Made by a program: the position numbers and the translations under genes
Shown: positions 1 to 9,320 of the stretch, piece after piece
How positions within the stretch are numbered: position 1 is the stretch's first letter
How the letters are laid out: every line of letters begins with the position of its first letter
Assembly: GCA_024693065.1 (NCBI GenBank)
Contig: JAILLP010000023.1
Location: 1 to 64,000, forward strand
Reading direction: 5' to 3'
Source: Paludibacteraceae bacterium
GTDB lineage: Bacteria > Bacteroidota > Bacteroidia > Bacteroidales > Paludibacteraceae
Length of the DNA: 64,000 bases
Notes under the pieces: model-generated
What the model was told of the DNA's origin: nothing
The model's database searches: none
Seen by the model: the letters and a program-made list of their open reading frames with translations, nothing else

Positions 1-9
1 TATTAGGAA

Positions 10-315
10 TCCTTCTCCGAGAGGATCTGTTTTCCTCATGGAGGCACGGAGGACACGGAGTTTTGTTGTGGTATTAGGGAATACTTCTCCGTGTACTTCT
101 ATTCTCCGAGAGGATCTGTTTTCCTCATGGAGGCACGGAGACACGGAGTTTTGTTGTGGTATTAGGGGATTCTTCTCCGTGGATTCTTATTCTCCGTGAG
201 GATCTGTTTCCCTCATGGAGGGCACGGATGCACTGAGTTTATTGAGGTATTAGGGTGGCCTTCTCCGTGGACTCCTTTCCTCCGTGATGGTTTCCCCATG
301 ACGCATGGAGTTTTT
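10..315. repeat. Degenerate tandem repeat, ~88-89 bp period, 3 clear units plus a partial fourth, containing CACGGAG/CTCCGTG inverted repeats
   Basis: GAGGATCTGT recurs at 21, 110 and 198. CTCATGGAGG(C)ACGGA...CACGGAGTTTTGTTGTGGTATTAGG is shared by successive units, and ACACGGAG...CTCCGTGT can form stems. Confidence 0.85.
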
Positions 316-455
316 GCGGGCTTGTGGTTATCTTTTCAACAATGACGATATATGAATAGAAAGTTTGATCCCATTGTGAAAACGATAAAAAGATGGTGCG
401 TTTTATTTACTAACAATAAATGGTTATTTTTTTGTGTGTAATATGATCGATTCGA

Positions 456-1673
456 TTAGTATAACTCGCTTTGTATGATTTTTACAGGGACTGGCAACTC
501 TTTAGCCATCAATATATTGGCTATGTCTTCTGCTTCCTCTTTTGTGAAATTTCCCACGACTTCAAAGTGTCCGACCGTGATTTCGACGAGTATATGTGGA
601 TAAGAACATACATGTCCGTCCCATACGGTGGCGATTGTTTTACCTACGTTTTTCTTTGTTAATTCAGCTAAATCTTTCGCATCTTTATCGTCCTCAAGAC
701 TTATGTGGATGTGCCCGTCTGGTGATATCACTTTTGTCTTTGTGACTTGGTTGACGTCCATTGCCTTCCTCCCTTCGCTTTCTTGTGATGAAAGGGCAAT
801 CAGATTGAATATGTCCGATTCTTTACTGATGCTTTTGATTGCCCACGAAGGATATATGTTTGAAGGAATTATCTTTTTCTCCTTGGCTGTTTTAAGGTAT
901 TCTGAGATTTTTGCCGTGTCTTTTGCCATGGCCCAGCCAATAATGGGGTCATGGTATAAGGGATCTTTAGAATAAACGTCCGTGATTAGAAGTGCAAAGA
1001 TAGGGTTTATCTTTACGAGTTCTTCTTGAGTTATCTTTTCTGTCGCAGATGTTTGATTTTCAGATTCTTTTCCTGTTTCGTTGACGGCTACTATATTTTG
1101 TACGACTTCCTTCCCATCTGTGGTTTCCCATAACTCGAGATGTCCGGGTGTTTGAATCAACTTGAGGATACGTTCAGGGTCTCTTATGCCCTTCATCTGA
1201 ATGTGGATACGTCCTGCTGTTTCCGCCGCTTGAATGTCGGGATGCTTAACTCCGAATCTTTTTAGGCGGGAGCGCAGCACGTCCATCGTTTTTTCTGTTA
1301 CTCGCTTGACTTCCTCTTTTAGTATTTGGGATACTTGATCGTCTGATGAGGTGGCGTTGATTCTCTCTTTCATTTCCTGTGTGGAGAAAACAGTGTTTAA
1401 TGGAGAACCTGTTGCCTTGAAGGCTTCGGTAAAAAGGTCTACGAATTCGTTTTGCCGATTCTCTTGCATCTCTTCTGCCTTTATAATGGCTGATGTGAAG
1501 TTGGAATCGGTAGCATGTGCCTTTGCCATAGTTTTGAGTATATCTGGCACGGAGATGTCCATGACTACGTTCATGTCTTGAACTGGCATGTTGTTGGATG
1601 CCAATGAGTTGCATGAAACGAACCCTAGCGTGAACAGGGCGAAAAATAACATGGCGACTTTTATCTTTTGCAT
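456..1673 (-). CDS. Lipoprotein resembling the periplasmic (P1) region of SecD/SecDF
   Basis: Signal peptide with lipobox-like LGFVSC. SecD-like segments VLRSRLKRFGVKHPDIQAAETAGRIHIQMKGIRDPERILKLIQTPGHLELWET and GNFTKEEAEDIANILMAKELPVPVKIIQ. No TM bundle follows. Confidence 0.7.
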   Translation of the reverse strand: MQKIKVAMLFFALFTLGFVSCNSLASNNMPVQDMNVVMDISVPDILKTMAKAHATDSNFTSAIIKAEEMQENRQNEFVDLFTEAFKATGSPLNTVFSTQEMKERINATSSDDQVSQILKEEVKRVTEKTMDVLRSRLKRFGVKHPDIQAAETAGRIHIQMKGIRDPERILKLIQTPGHLELWETTDGKEVVQNIVAVNETGKESENQTSATEKITQEELVKINPIFALLITDVYSKDPLYHDPIIGWAMAKDTAKISEYLKTAKEKKIIPSNIYPSWAIKSISKESDIFNLIALSSQESEGRKAMDVNQVTKTKVISPDGHIHISLEDDKDAKDLAELTKKNVGKTIATVWDGHVCSYPHILVEITVGHFEVVGNFTKEEAEDIANILMAKELPVPVKIIQSELY

Positions 1674-2165
1674 ATTCTTTCCTCGTGTTAATGAATGTTT
1701 TTTCGTGAACCTTTCATCGTATAAATATAGTCAATTATCTGAAATGAGTCAATCCACAATCGTTTTTTGATGTATTTTAGTTGATAGTGGTGGGGAAATG
1801 GTATCTTCTCTATGTAGTATGATTTTCATGTGCCTTCTTGCCCCGTATGTCCCTTTGATGGACTCTTAGCGTGTTTATTTATAGTTGTTCGCTAATGATT
1901 CTAAGGTATTTGCCATGCTTTTTGATCTTTGTTCAATAAAAATAAACAATATATTTTTCGTTTTTTTTATCTTTTTTTACCTTTGTACGTCAGTGATTAG
2001 TGGTGTTTCCGAATTCGATGAAATCGTGTGTAATATCCTAATTCTTTATTTATGGACTAAAGTGGTGATGTGAGATTATGATTTTCAGTTCGTATGCTTT
2101 AAGCGTTGTTACTGAATGTGTTATAAATCGCAAAACCTTATGTTAAAGATGGAAATTTAGTTGAT

Positions 2166-3902
2166 ATGGGAAAAAATATAGTTCTTATTTTTGCGCCAAT
2201 AATGGTTTTGTTGGCATTTTTGGGATGTAGTGTGGATAATAATCCAATTGCAGAGGAGAGAACAGAGGCGGAGGCTGAAGTGCCGACCGATCTTTCTGAT
2301 AAGTTGATTCTAAACCGCCCGTATACCGACGGTAGTTATGGTTATGTGTTAGTCAACACTTCATCTTCTTTGGCTAGCCAGTTTACCCAAAAGAATACGA
2401 TTTATGAAATCCAGGATAAGATAGACCTAAACGGTGCCAGTTTCACGTTGCCGGCAAATGCGGTTCTGCGATTCAATGGTGGTAGCATTACTAATGGTAC
2501 AATTACCTTCGACAATACATATGTGGAGGGCTTGGTCAAGTTTACCGGTGTGACATTCAAAGGAACGCTTATCAATAAGGAGGTCGTTTTGTCATGGTTC
2601 GGTGCGGATGTGAGCAATAAGGACAATTCAACCATTATTAATCAGGTATTGGATGTTATTCCTGAAACGCTTGTCTTGGATGCGCTCTATCCGATTAATA
2701 AAAGTGTTGTGATCACCCATGGTGTGACGATCAGAGGTCTGGATTGGACAGAAAGCGTATATGCGAACATGTTCAATAATGCCGAGTATGGTATCCAGAC
2801 TAGTTCGAATATTACTGCGGTGAAGTTCTCTGAGAATGGAAAGGGTAGCTTGAACCTGTATGGTGTAAGTATCTTGGGTAATAAGAATCTCTATGGAGGA
2901 GGTAATCCTAACGATGGTCTTGAGACTTGTGGTATTTTCATGAAGACCAATGCAGGTTCATTGTCTGCCGTTATGGACTGTTCCATCGCAGGTTTCACCT
3001 ATGGTATTAAGGCGATAGGTGGATATATTGAGAAAATCAGGAGCACCTATTTTAGCCTTTGCCGTTTTGGTATGTATACGGTTTATACGTCTGATTTCAT
3101 CTGCCAAGATTGCCACTTCAATTCCAATATGCATAACTACAATTGGATAGATCGTAAGGTGACTGATGCCGATCCGAATGCGCTCCGTAATGTGGGTGGT
3201 GGTGTCAAAATAAAGAGAGTGGGTATGGTTCAATTCATCAACTGTAGATTCGAGTTCAACTTTATCCATTTCATTATAGATGAGGCGTCTACTATCGTAA
3301 ATGTTGAAAATAGTATTTTCGATGCCGCTGTGCATAGTTGTATTATGTTGTATAACGAGAACAATGCGAATAATATGATCGTTGCTTCGGAAATGTATAC
3401 TCCAAGTATCAACTGCATAAATATTTCGGGCAACACTTTCTCTCGTGGTGCTCGTTTGGAGAGATACCAGAATACTCCTTTGCCGGGATCTGCCATCATT
3501 TATGTCAGGGAGGGAAATAACCGGGGTATGAATTTCAATTTCTCCAACAATGTGGTGGTAGATAGTATCGAGGTGAATCAAGCTGTCTCTTCTTATGAGA
3601 AGACTATCTTCCGTATATACAATACAAGTAATAGTAGCGCAGGCGTGATTAATTCTAACGCAAACGATTTTAGCCATTGCAAGGCGGAGACTGTAGCTGC
3701 TGCGGTTACAGGTAGTACGGGCCGATTCACAATTAAGGATAATGGTAGTAATTTCGGAAACATTAGCCATCAGTTCCAGAATAACAGCGTGATTGACATA
3801 AAGAAAATGGAGGTGAATCCTGATGGGAAAATCGTCATTTGGAACACGCTGACGAATGGTAACACGGTGAGCAAGGACCTGATTATAGATCCTAATCAGT
3901 AA
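2166..3902 (+). CDS. Lipoprotein with predicted parallel beta-helix (pectate-lyase-like) fold
   Basis: Lipobox LLAFLGCS. NGGSITNGTITFDNTYVEG and many N-rich beta-helix-like rungs (DCSIAGFTYGIKAIGG, INISGNTFSRG). Confidence 0.65.
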   Translation: MGKNIVLIFAPIMVLLAFLGCSVDNNPIAEERTEAEAEVPTDLSDKLILNRPYTDGSYGYVLVNTSSSLASQFTQKNTIYEIQDKIDLNGASFTLPANAVLRFNGGSITNGTITFDNTYVEGLVKFTGVTFKGTLINKEVVLSWFGADVSNKDNSTIINQVLDVIPETLVLDALYPINKSVVITHGVTIRGLDWTESVYANMFNNAEYGIQTSSNITAVKFSENGKGSLNLYGVSILGNKNLYGGGNPNDGLETCGIFMKTNAGSLSAVMDCSIAGFTYGIKAIGGYIEKIRSTYFSLCRFGMYTVYTSDFICQDCHFNSNMHNYNWIDRKVTDADPNALRNVGGGVKIKRVGMVQFINCRFEFNFIHFIIDEASTIVNVENSIFDAAVHSCIMLYNENNANNMIVASEMYTPSINCINISGNTFSRGARLERYQNTPLPGSAIIYVREGNNRGMNFNFSNNVVVDSIEVNQAVSSYEKTIFRIYNTSNSSAGVINSNANDFSHCKAETVAAAVTGSTGRFTIKDNGSNFGNISHQFQNNSVIDIKKMEVNPDGKIVIWNTLTNGNTVSKDLIIDPNQ

Positions 3903-3924
3903 TTAGTGTATATATTATAGAGAG

Positions 3925-3954
3925 AAGGGTTACGATATTTCCATCGTAACCCTT
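3925..3954. terminator. Bidirectional hairpin between convergent genes
   Basis: AAGGGTTACGAT-ATTTCC-ATCGTAACCCTT perfect 12-bp stem followed by T-rich tract. Confidence 0.8.
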
Positions 3955-3961
3955 TCCTTTT

Positions 3962-5956
3962 TTAGTTCCTTTTGCTCCCTACATGAACATTTATTCCTAT
4001 CTGCCCGTAAAACCCGGCTTGTGCAACATTCCCAAAGTCGACGTATTTCTTGTTGAATAAGTTGTTGATGGTTGTGAATAGCTTGCCCCATTTCGTTTGG
4101 TAACTTATCTCCAAGTCTGATATGCAATAGGGCTTGTAAGGCTGCAGATTGCCTGTGCTAGTGTGGTTTTCGTATAGGATATAATTCCCAATTCTTTCGA
4201 TGAATCTAGTGTCTAATCGGATGATTAGTGCTTGGATGGGCTGTATGGTCACGTCCGTTGTTACCTTATTCCGTAGGTATTCTAGTGCGTACATTGATTT
4301 GTAGATGTAGACGTTATCCTTCCTTTTTTGCCAGATGTGTTGGTACCCCAGTCCGAATCGGACAGGTATCCGGGAGTTGAAGTCTGCCAGTTTTAGTTCT
4401 GCATGGTAACCGAATCCTGTGTTCCTCAGGCCAAAGTTGGCGGAGTGGTATGTGTCGTTAGAGGTGTACATCACCCAATCTATCATTTCTTTGCCAATGG
4501 TATGGTATATGAATCCTTCGTTGTAAAATCCCCTTCGATTGTGCTTGACGGTTAGTTGTCCTGTCGTCTTTTTCTCATTCTTCAGCCCGGTGTTGCCTGT
4601 GTTGACGGGACTCTTGTAAAAAAGGTCTGTGAAAGAGGGCATTCTGATGGCATTGTTCAGTGAAAGGATGATTAGTGTTCTTCCCCGCATGTAGGTGGTC
4701 TTGAAAAACGGCAGGAAGGCATGCCTGTGGTCGATGTCCTTAGCTTGTGTGTAGTGTAGCCCTGCGTCGAATCCCCATCTCTTTATCTTGTGTTGATGTT
4801 CTACGTGCATTTCAAAAGTTTCCCGTCCTTGGCTTTTCTTGTAATATTGATCGGATCCGAATATCTTGATTGAATCGATTTCGGGAAGACCTAAATTGGT
4901 GGAAAGGATCCTCTCGTGTCGGTAGTTGAGTTTGAGTGTGCTGACACCTTTCCCCCAATGTTTTTTCAGCTCGGGCGAGAAGAATAGTGAGTTTGTCCGA
5001 TGGTAGTTTTCCCCGAAATGTTCGTCTCTGACTAGTTGAAAATGATCGTAGTCTCTGCACCAACTAAACTGGACGGATAAGTTCACGGGGGTGGCGGTTT
5101 CTATTTTGGCGGAAGAGAGTAGCCTGTTGGTCCTTTCCCATTGGTTGTCGTATGAGGGGGAGTAGAATGTGTTCGCACCGAAGCTTTTTCTGCTATAACC
5201 TATCTGCCATTCAGTATGGATGGGCGAGTCGTTGGTTTGTCCCGTGTAGTAGAAATTCCCTGTCCTGAAATCACTGTTGATTGTCGCTCCGTCGGAACGG
5301 TAGAATGCGCCGTTGATGAGATGGGCATGCTTTGTTGTGTGTATGTTGATGATGTTGTCTACCCCGAAGGTGCCATTGAAACCTGCGTGTACAGTCGTTT
5401 CGTAACTGCTGTTGGTGTCAGGTTTCGCTACGATGTTGATGGCGTCGTTTTCTCCTTTACCTTCTGATATTTCTATTTGCTTGACTGCTCCGATTGATAC
5501 AGGGAAATTGGCAGATAGATGCCCTGTTTGTGGAGAGGAGATGTTAATGCCGTTCAAGTTGATCCTGCTTTGCTCGGGTGTGGCTCCTTTTATGGAGATG
5601 TCGGTTTGTATGCCGAATGCGCCACGTTGTCGGACGTCTACTTCTGGTACTTGTTTGAGCACGTCGTTGACGGATGGTTGGGGGGCTGTTTGAATCTCCC
5701 TCTTCTCGATAGCGTAGGTGAATACGTCGGGCCCGTTTATGCTGATGCCCTCTTTGACCGCAGTCACTTCTATGTCATCTAGGGTCTCGTAGTATACAGG
5801 GTCTTCTTCTTCCCGGGAGTTGCTGGATTTAGCGTCTGCGTTTGCGATGATGGCGACGCTGAGGACTCCGATGTTGATTACTTTGTGCAAGGAGCAGAAT
5901 ACCGCATACGGGCTATGACTGAACCTTTTCCATTTAATGATTTGTGAAAATTCCAT
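3962..5956 (-). CDS. TonB-dependent outer membrane receptor (BtuB-like architecture)
   Basis: Plug domain VNDVLKQVPEVDVRQRGAFGIQTDISIKGATPEQSRINLNGI and C-terminal beta-barrel (KLFTTINNLFNKKYVDFGNVAQAGFYGQIGINV). Long N-terminal leader KWKRFSHSPYAVFCSLHKVINIGVLSV. Confidence 0.9.
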   Translation of the reverse strand: MEFSQIIKWKRFSHSPYAVFCSLHKVINIGVLSVAIIANADAKSSNSREEEDPVYYETLDDIEVTAVKEGISINGPDVFTYAIEKREIQTAPQPSVNDVLKQVPEVDVRQRGAFGIQTDISIKGATPEQSRINLNGINISSPQTGHLSANFPVSIGAVKQIEISEGKGENDAINIVAKPDTNSSYETTVHAGFNGTFGVDNIINIHTTKHAHLINGAFYRSDGATINSDFRTGNFYYTGQTNDSPIHTEWQIGYSRKSFGANTFYSPSYDNQWERTNRLLSSAKIETATPVNLSVQFSWCRDYDHFQLVRDEHFGENYHRTNSLFFSPELKKHWGKGVSTLKLNYRHERILSTNLGLPEIDSIKIFGSDQYYKKSQGRETFEMHVEHQHKIKRWGFDAGLHYTQAKDIDHRHAFLPFFKTTYMRGRTLIILSLNNAIRMPSFTDLFYKSPVNTGNTGLKNEKKTTGQLTVKHNRRGFYNEGFIYHTIGKEMIDWVMYTSNDTYHSANFGLRNTGFGYHAELKLADFNSRIPVRFGLGYQHIWQKRKDNVYIYKSMYALEYLRNKVTTDVTIQPIQALIIRLDTRFIERIGNYILYENHTSTGNLQPYKPYCISDLEISYQTKWGKLFTTINNLFNKKYVDFGNVAQAGFYGQIGINVHVGSKRN

Positions 5957-6036
5957 AATGGTAAATAATTAAAAAATTAGTAATTGAAAAATATTATTAT
6001 TGGTTGATGATATACCTCTTTGTCGGATGATAACCA

Positions 6037-6089
6037 ATCAAAAGGAGGTGAAAGCAGGGATATGTCCCTTTCATTTCACCTCCTTTGAT
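6037..6089. terminator. Long hairpin downstream of the S41 peptidase gene
   Basis: ATCAAAAGGAGGTGAAA...TTTCACCTCCTTTGAT inverted repeat with an inner GGGAtatgTCCC stem. Confidence 0.7.
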
Positions 6090-6105
6090 ATGATTGACCT
6101 TTTAT

Positions 6106-7731
6106 TTACTCTTTTGTAGACATCCCTTTATTGTATAGGTTTTTGTCTTTTAGAGCTTCCACCCCTTTTAGGAAGATTGGATTTTCGTCATTCATGATTT
6201 GATAATACTCGCTTGTGTTCCATAAATCTCTGGCAATCATTGCTTTGAGTTGCTTCTTTATGAGCTCCTTGGACTGGTTGAATTGCTCTTCGTTGAATTC
6301 GACCTTTTCTTTTTCTCCTGCTTCAGTCACTTCTTTCAACTCTTGATCGGAGATTTCGAATGTCTGGTTATATTGGATGAACCCCGTCTCTTTTTTCTTG
6401 GCGTTATTTACATTGTACTTCTTTTCCAATGTGCTTCTGTTTTTGTCCAAATAGTTCAGGACGAAGTTGTTCAAGACATTTTTAGCGGCCAAATCACGAT
6501 GGTATTTCGAGTATTTGGTTGTGTCCAATGGAACGAACAAATCTGGCATGATGCCACCTCCTCCATATACGGGACGTCTTTTCTCTAACGTGAAATATTT
6601 CAGGGAATCGGGGAAGGATATGCTATCCTCATGCATCAATTCACCTCTGTTGTATCTCTCGATAAAGTCTTTGTCGTAGTCCTTCAGATTGTTCTTGTAT
6701 GGGCGTTGTACACACCTTCCCGAAGGAATGAAATATTGGGCGACGGTTAATCGGATTTGTGAACCGTCAGGGAGTGGAACAGGTTTCTGCACCAATCCTT
6801 TACCGAATGTCCTGCGTCCTACAATCAAGCCTCTATCCCAATCTTGAATTGATCCGGAAAGGATTTCGCTGGCGGAGGCTGAGCTTTCGTTGACTAAAAC
6901 GACAAGTTCCCCTTTTTCGAAACTAGGCTTTCCTGTGGTGTTGAATGTCTCTCTTGGCTGAGAAACGCCTTCGCTGTAGACCACTAACTTGTTAGGTGCG
7001 AGGACGGTGCTTGCCAATTGGACTGCTGTCTTCAGGTATCCTCCTCCATTGTCTTGCAGGTCGAGAATGAGGGATTTCATGCCTTTCGACTTGAGTTTGT
7101 CCATCGCTTCGGTATACTCCTGCAAAGTGGTCTCGCTGAATTTGTTCACCTTTATATATCCGATCTTATCGTCCACCATATATGCGGCGTCGATGCTGTA
7201 GATAGGGATTACATCTCGGATTATCTTGAACTCGATCAGTTCCTTCACTCCCCGTCTGAGCACTTTCACGTTGACGGATGTGCCTTTGGGTCCACGGAGC
7301 CTTTTCATGATGTCCGTGTTCTGCATGTTCACACCTGCGATGGTGGAGTCGTTCACGTAGACGATCCTATCGCCTGCGAAGATGCCCACTTTTTCGGAAG
7401 GACCACCTGATATCGTTTGGATAACCAATAGGGTGTCTTCCATCATTTGGAAGACCACTCCGATACCCTCGAACTTTCCATCGAGTGGTTCGTTCATTTT
7501 CTGTACCTCACTCTTAGGTATATATTTCGAGTGAGGGTCCAATTTCTCCAACATTCCGTTGATGGCGTTGTCAATTAGCTTTTCAGCATTGACGGTATCC
7601 ACGTAAAACCTATCGATGGCGACCACGGTCGTTTGCAGCTTTTGTAAGTCGCTATAGCTGACCGATGCGTGAGCGCATAGGAATACTCCTATCGCCAACA
7701 ATGTGGCAAACAATATTCTGGCTATCCTCAT
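6106..7731 (-). CDS. S41 family C-terminal processing peptidase (PDZ + tail-specific protease)
   Basis: PDZ domain (GIGVVFQMMEDTLLVIQTISGGPSEKVGIFAGDRIVYVND) and S41 catalytic motif (LVNESSASASEILSGSIQDWDRGLIVGRRTFGKGLVQ). Confidence 0.95.
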   Translation of the reverse strand: MRIARILFATLLAIGVFLCAHASVSYSDLQKLQTTVVAIDRFYVDTVNAEKLIDNAINGMLEKLDPHSKYIPKSEVQKMNEPLDGKFEGIGVVFQMMEDTLLVIQTISGGPSEKVGIFAGDRIVYVNDSTIAGVNMQNTDIMKRLRGPKGTSVNVKVLRRGVKELIEFKIIRDVIPIYSIDAAYMVDDKIGYIKVNKFSETTLQEYTEAMDKLKSKGMKSLILDLQDNGGGYLKTAVQLASTVLAPNKLVVYSEGVSQPRETFNTTGKPSFEKGELVVLVNESSASASEILSGSIQDWDRGLIVGRRTFGKGLVQKPVPLPDGSQIRLTVAQYFIPSGRCVQRPYKNNLKDYDKDFIERYNRGELMHEDSISFPDSLKYFTLEKRRPVYGGGGIMPDLFVPLDTTKYSKYHRDLAAKNVLNNFVLNYLDKNRSTLEKKYNVNNAKKKETGFIQYNQTFEISDQELKEVTEAGEKEKVEFNEEQFNQSKELIKKQLKAMIARDLWNTSEYYQIMNDENPIFLKGVEALKDKNLYNKGMSTKE

Positions 7732-7784
7732 TTCTGTGCGTTGTTATTGTCTGTTTATAAATTCGTCAGTCTTCACCTCATGTT

Positions 7785-8822
7785 TTAGATGAGATGGATA
7801 TTGTGCTTTGCACATTCTTGGCGCATATCTTCTGGCCAAATGCTTGCCTGGATTTCTCCGACGTGCGCTTTCCTGAGGAAGAACATGCAGAGCCTTGATT
7901 GCCCGATACCTCCTCCGATGGAGAGTGGCAACGAACCTTCCAATAATCTCTTGTGGAAATAGAGCTCCTTCCTTTGCTCCTGTCCGGTCATTTCCAACTG
8001 CTTGAGCAATGCCTCTTTGTTGACGCGGATACCCATGGAGGACAACTCCATTGATTGCTCCAGAACGCTATTCCATACGAGAATATCTCCGTTCAAGCCT
8101 GGAAGCCCATCCTCTCCCGGCGTGGTCCAGTCGTCGTAGTCCGGTGCTCTTCCGTCATGGCGTTCTCCGTCGCCTAATGGTCCGCCGACACCCATCACGA
8201 ACACAGCCCCGTATTTTTTCACGATCTCGTTTTCACGCTCTTTCGGGGTTAGGGTAGGGTACATCTGACGAAGTTTCTCCGCATGGATGAAGAAAATCTT
8301 CTCAGGCAACATGGGTTTGATGCTTGGGTACATCTCGTACACCACGTACTCCGTGCGTACCATTACGGAATAGATACGGTTCACGATGCTTTTCAGGAAG
8401 TCGATGTTCCTTTCCTCCGCTGTCATGGTCCTCTCCCAATCCCATTGGTCCACGTAGAGTGAATGTAGGTTGCCGAGCTCCTCGTCCGAACGAATCGCGT
8501 TCATGTCGGTGTATAGTCCGTAGCCTGGCTCGATGTGGTATTCGCCCAACATCATTCTTTTCCACTTCGCTAGAGAGTGGACCACTTCCGCCTTTTGATC
8601 GCCTAAATCCTTGATGGGGAATGAAACCGCCCGTTCCACGCCGTTGAGGTCATCGTTGATGCCTTGGCCTTTTAACACGAAAAGAGGGGCGGTAACCCTC
8701 CTCAACCTTAATTCTGCGGATAGACTTCCTTGGAAGAAGTCCTTTATTTTCTTGATGCCGAGCTCTGTCTCCCTGGCATCTATCAACGGTTTGTAAACCT
8801 TTGGAATTCTAAGATAACTCAT
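7785..8822 (-). CDS. asnA: Aspartate--ammonia ligase
   Basis: MSYLRIPKVYKPLIDARETELGIKKIKDFF; TDMNAIRSDEELGNLHSLYVDQWDWE; GGGIGQSRLCMFFLRKAHVGEIQASIWP. Start chosen at MSYLRIP rather than the longer ORF start at 8897. Confidence 0.95.
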   Translation of the reverse strand: MSYLRIPKVYKPLIDARETELGIKKIKDFFQGSLSAELRLRRVTAPLFVLKGQGINDDLNGVERAVSFPIKDLGDQKAEVVHSLAKWKRMMLGEYHIEPGYGLYTDMNAIRSDEELGNLHSLYVDQWDWERTMTAEERNIDFLKSIVNRIYSVMVRTEYVVYEMYPSIKPMLPEKIFFIHAEKLRQMYPTLTPKERENEIVKKYGAVFVMGVGGPLGDGERHDGRAPDYDDWTTPGEDGLPGLNGDILVWNSVLEQSMELSSMGIRVNKEALLKQLEMTGQEQRKELYFHKRLLEGSLPLSIGGGIGQSRLCMFFLRKAHVGEIQASIWPEDMRQECAKHNIHLI

Positions 8823-9016
8823 GATGTGCTTTTTTATTTTAATGCAAATATAGTAAAGTTTACAAAAATCGACAAATGAAGAAATAGTTTCGTACAAAAA
8901 AATATTAAAAATATAATATGGGTGTAAAAATGATAGCTATTTGTTTTGTGCCGTGACAAAAAGTTATTTTTCGATTAAAGAGGTGGACGAATGATTGTTT
9001 TTTCGCAAAAAAGATG

Positions 9017-9024
9017 TAATTTTG
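9017..9024 (+). promoter_or_regulatory. Candidate Bacteroidota -7 box (TAATTTTG) for the tRNA-Arg
   Basis: Matches TAnnTTTG; 17 nt upstream of the tRNA 5' end. Confidence 0.5.
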
Positions 9025-9040
9025 CATTGCGAAAATCGAG

Positions 9041-9114
9041 GGCCCCGTAGTTCAGCTGTATAGAACGTCAGATTCCGGTTCTGAAGATCGTGGGTTAGAA
9101 TCCCGCCGGGGTCA
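9041..9114 (+). tRNA. tRNA-Arg (anticodon CCG)
   Basis: Cloverleaf folded by eye: acceptor GGCCCCG/CGGGGTC, D-arm GTTC-AGCTGTATA-GAAC, anticodon arm TCAGA-TTCCGGT-TCTGA, T-arm GTGGG-TTAGAAT-CCCGC, discriminator A. CCA is not encoded. Confidence 0.93.
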
Positions 9115-9320
9115 CAATGCTGGAATCCATTCTTTTGGATTCCAGTTTTTCTTTTCTCCTCCTATGTTGTGCCTTCGCTTGGGGTGAATCCGACCGAAAT
9201 GTTTGCGCTATACGCTTGTTTTTTTCTCCTCTTTTTTATATATTTGTTAATGCCGAACTTGCTTTTATGCCGTTTGGTATGTGTTTGTATGGATTGAATC
9301 ATTTAGAAAACCGGGAAGAT

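Noticed and set aside
10-315. CRISPR-like array
   Set aside because: Units (~88 bp) are repeats in full rather than repeat/spacer alternation, decay progressively, and no cas genes are present.
2958-3770. 270-aa minus-strand ORF
   Set aside because: Antisense to the beta-helix lipoprotein, without domain features.
5957-6100. Cobalamin riboswitch upstream of the TonB receptor
   Set aside because: Space is only ~80 nt before a hairpin, and no B12-box-like sequence was seen by eye.
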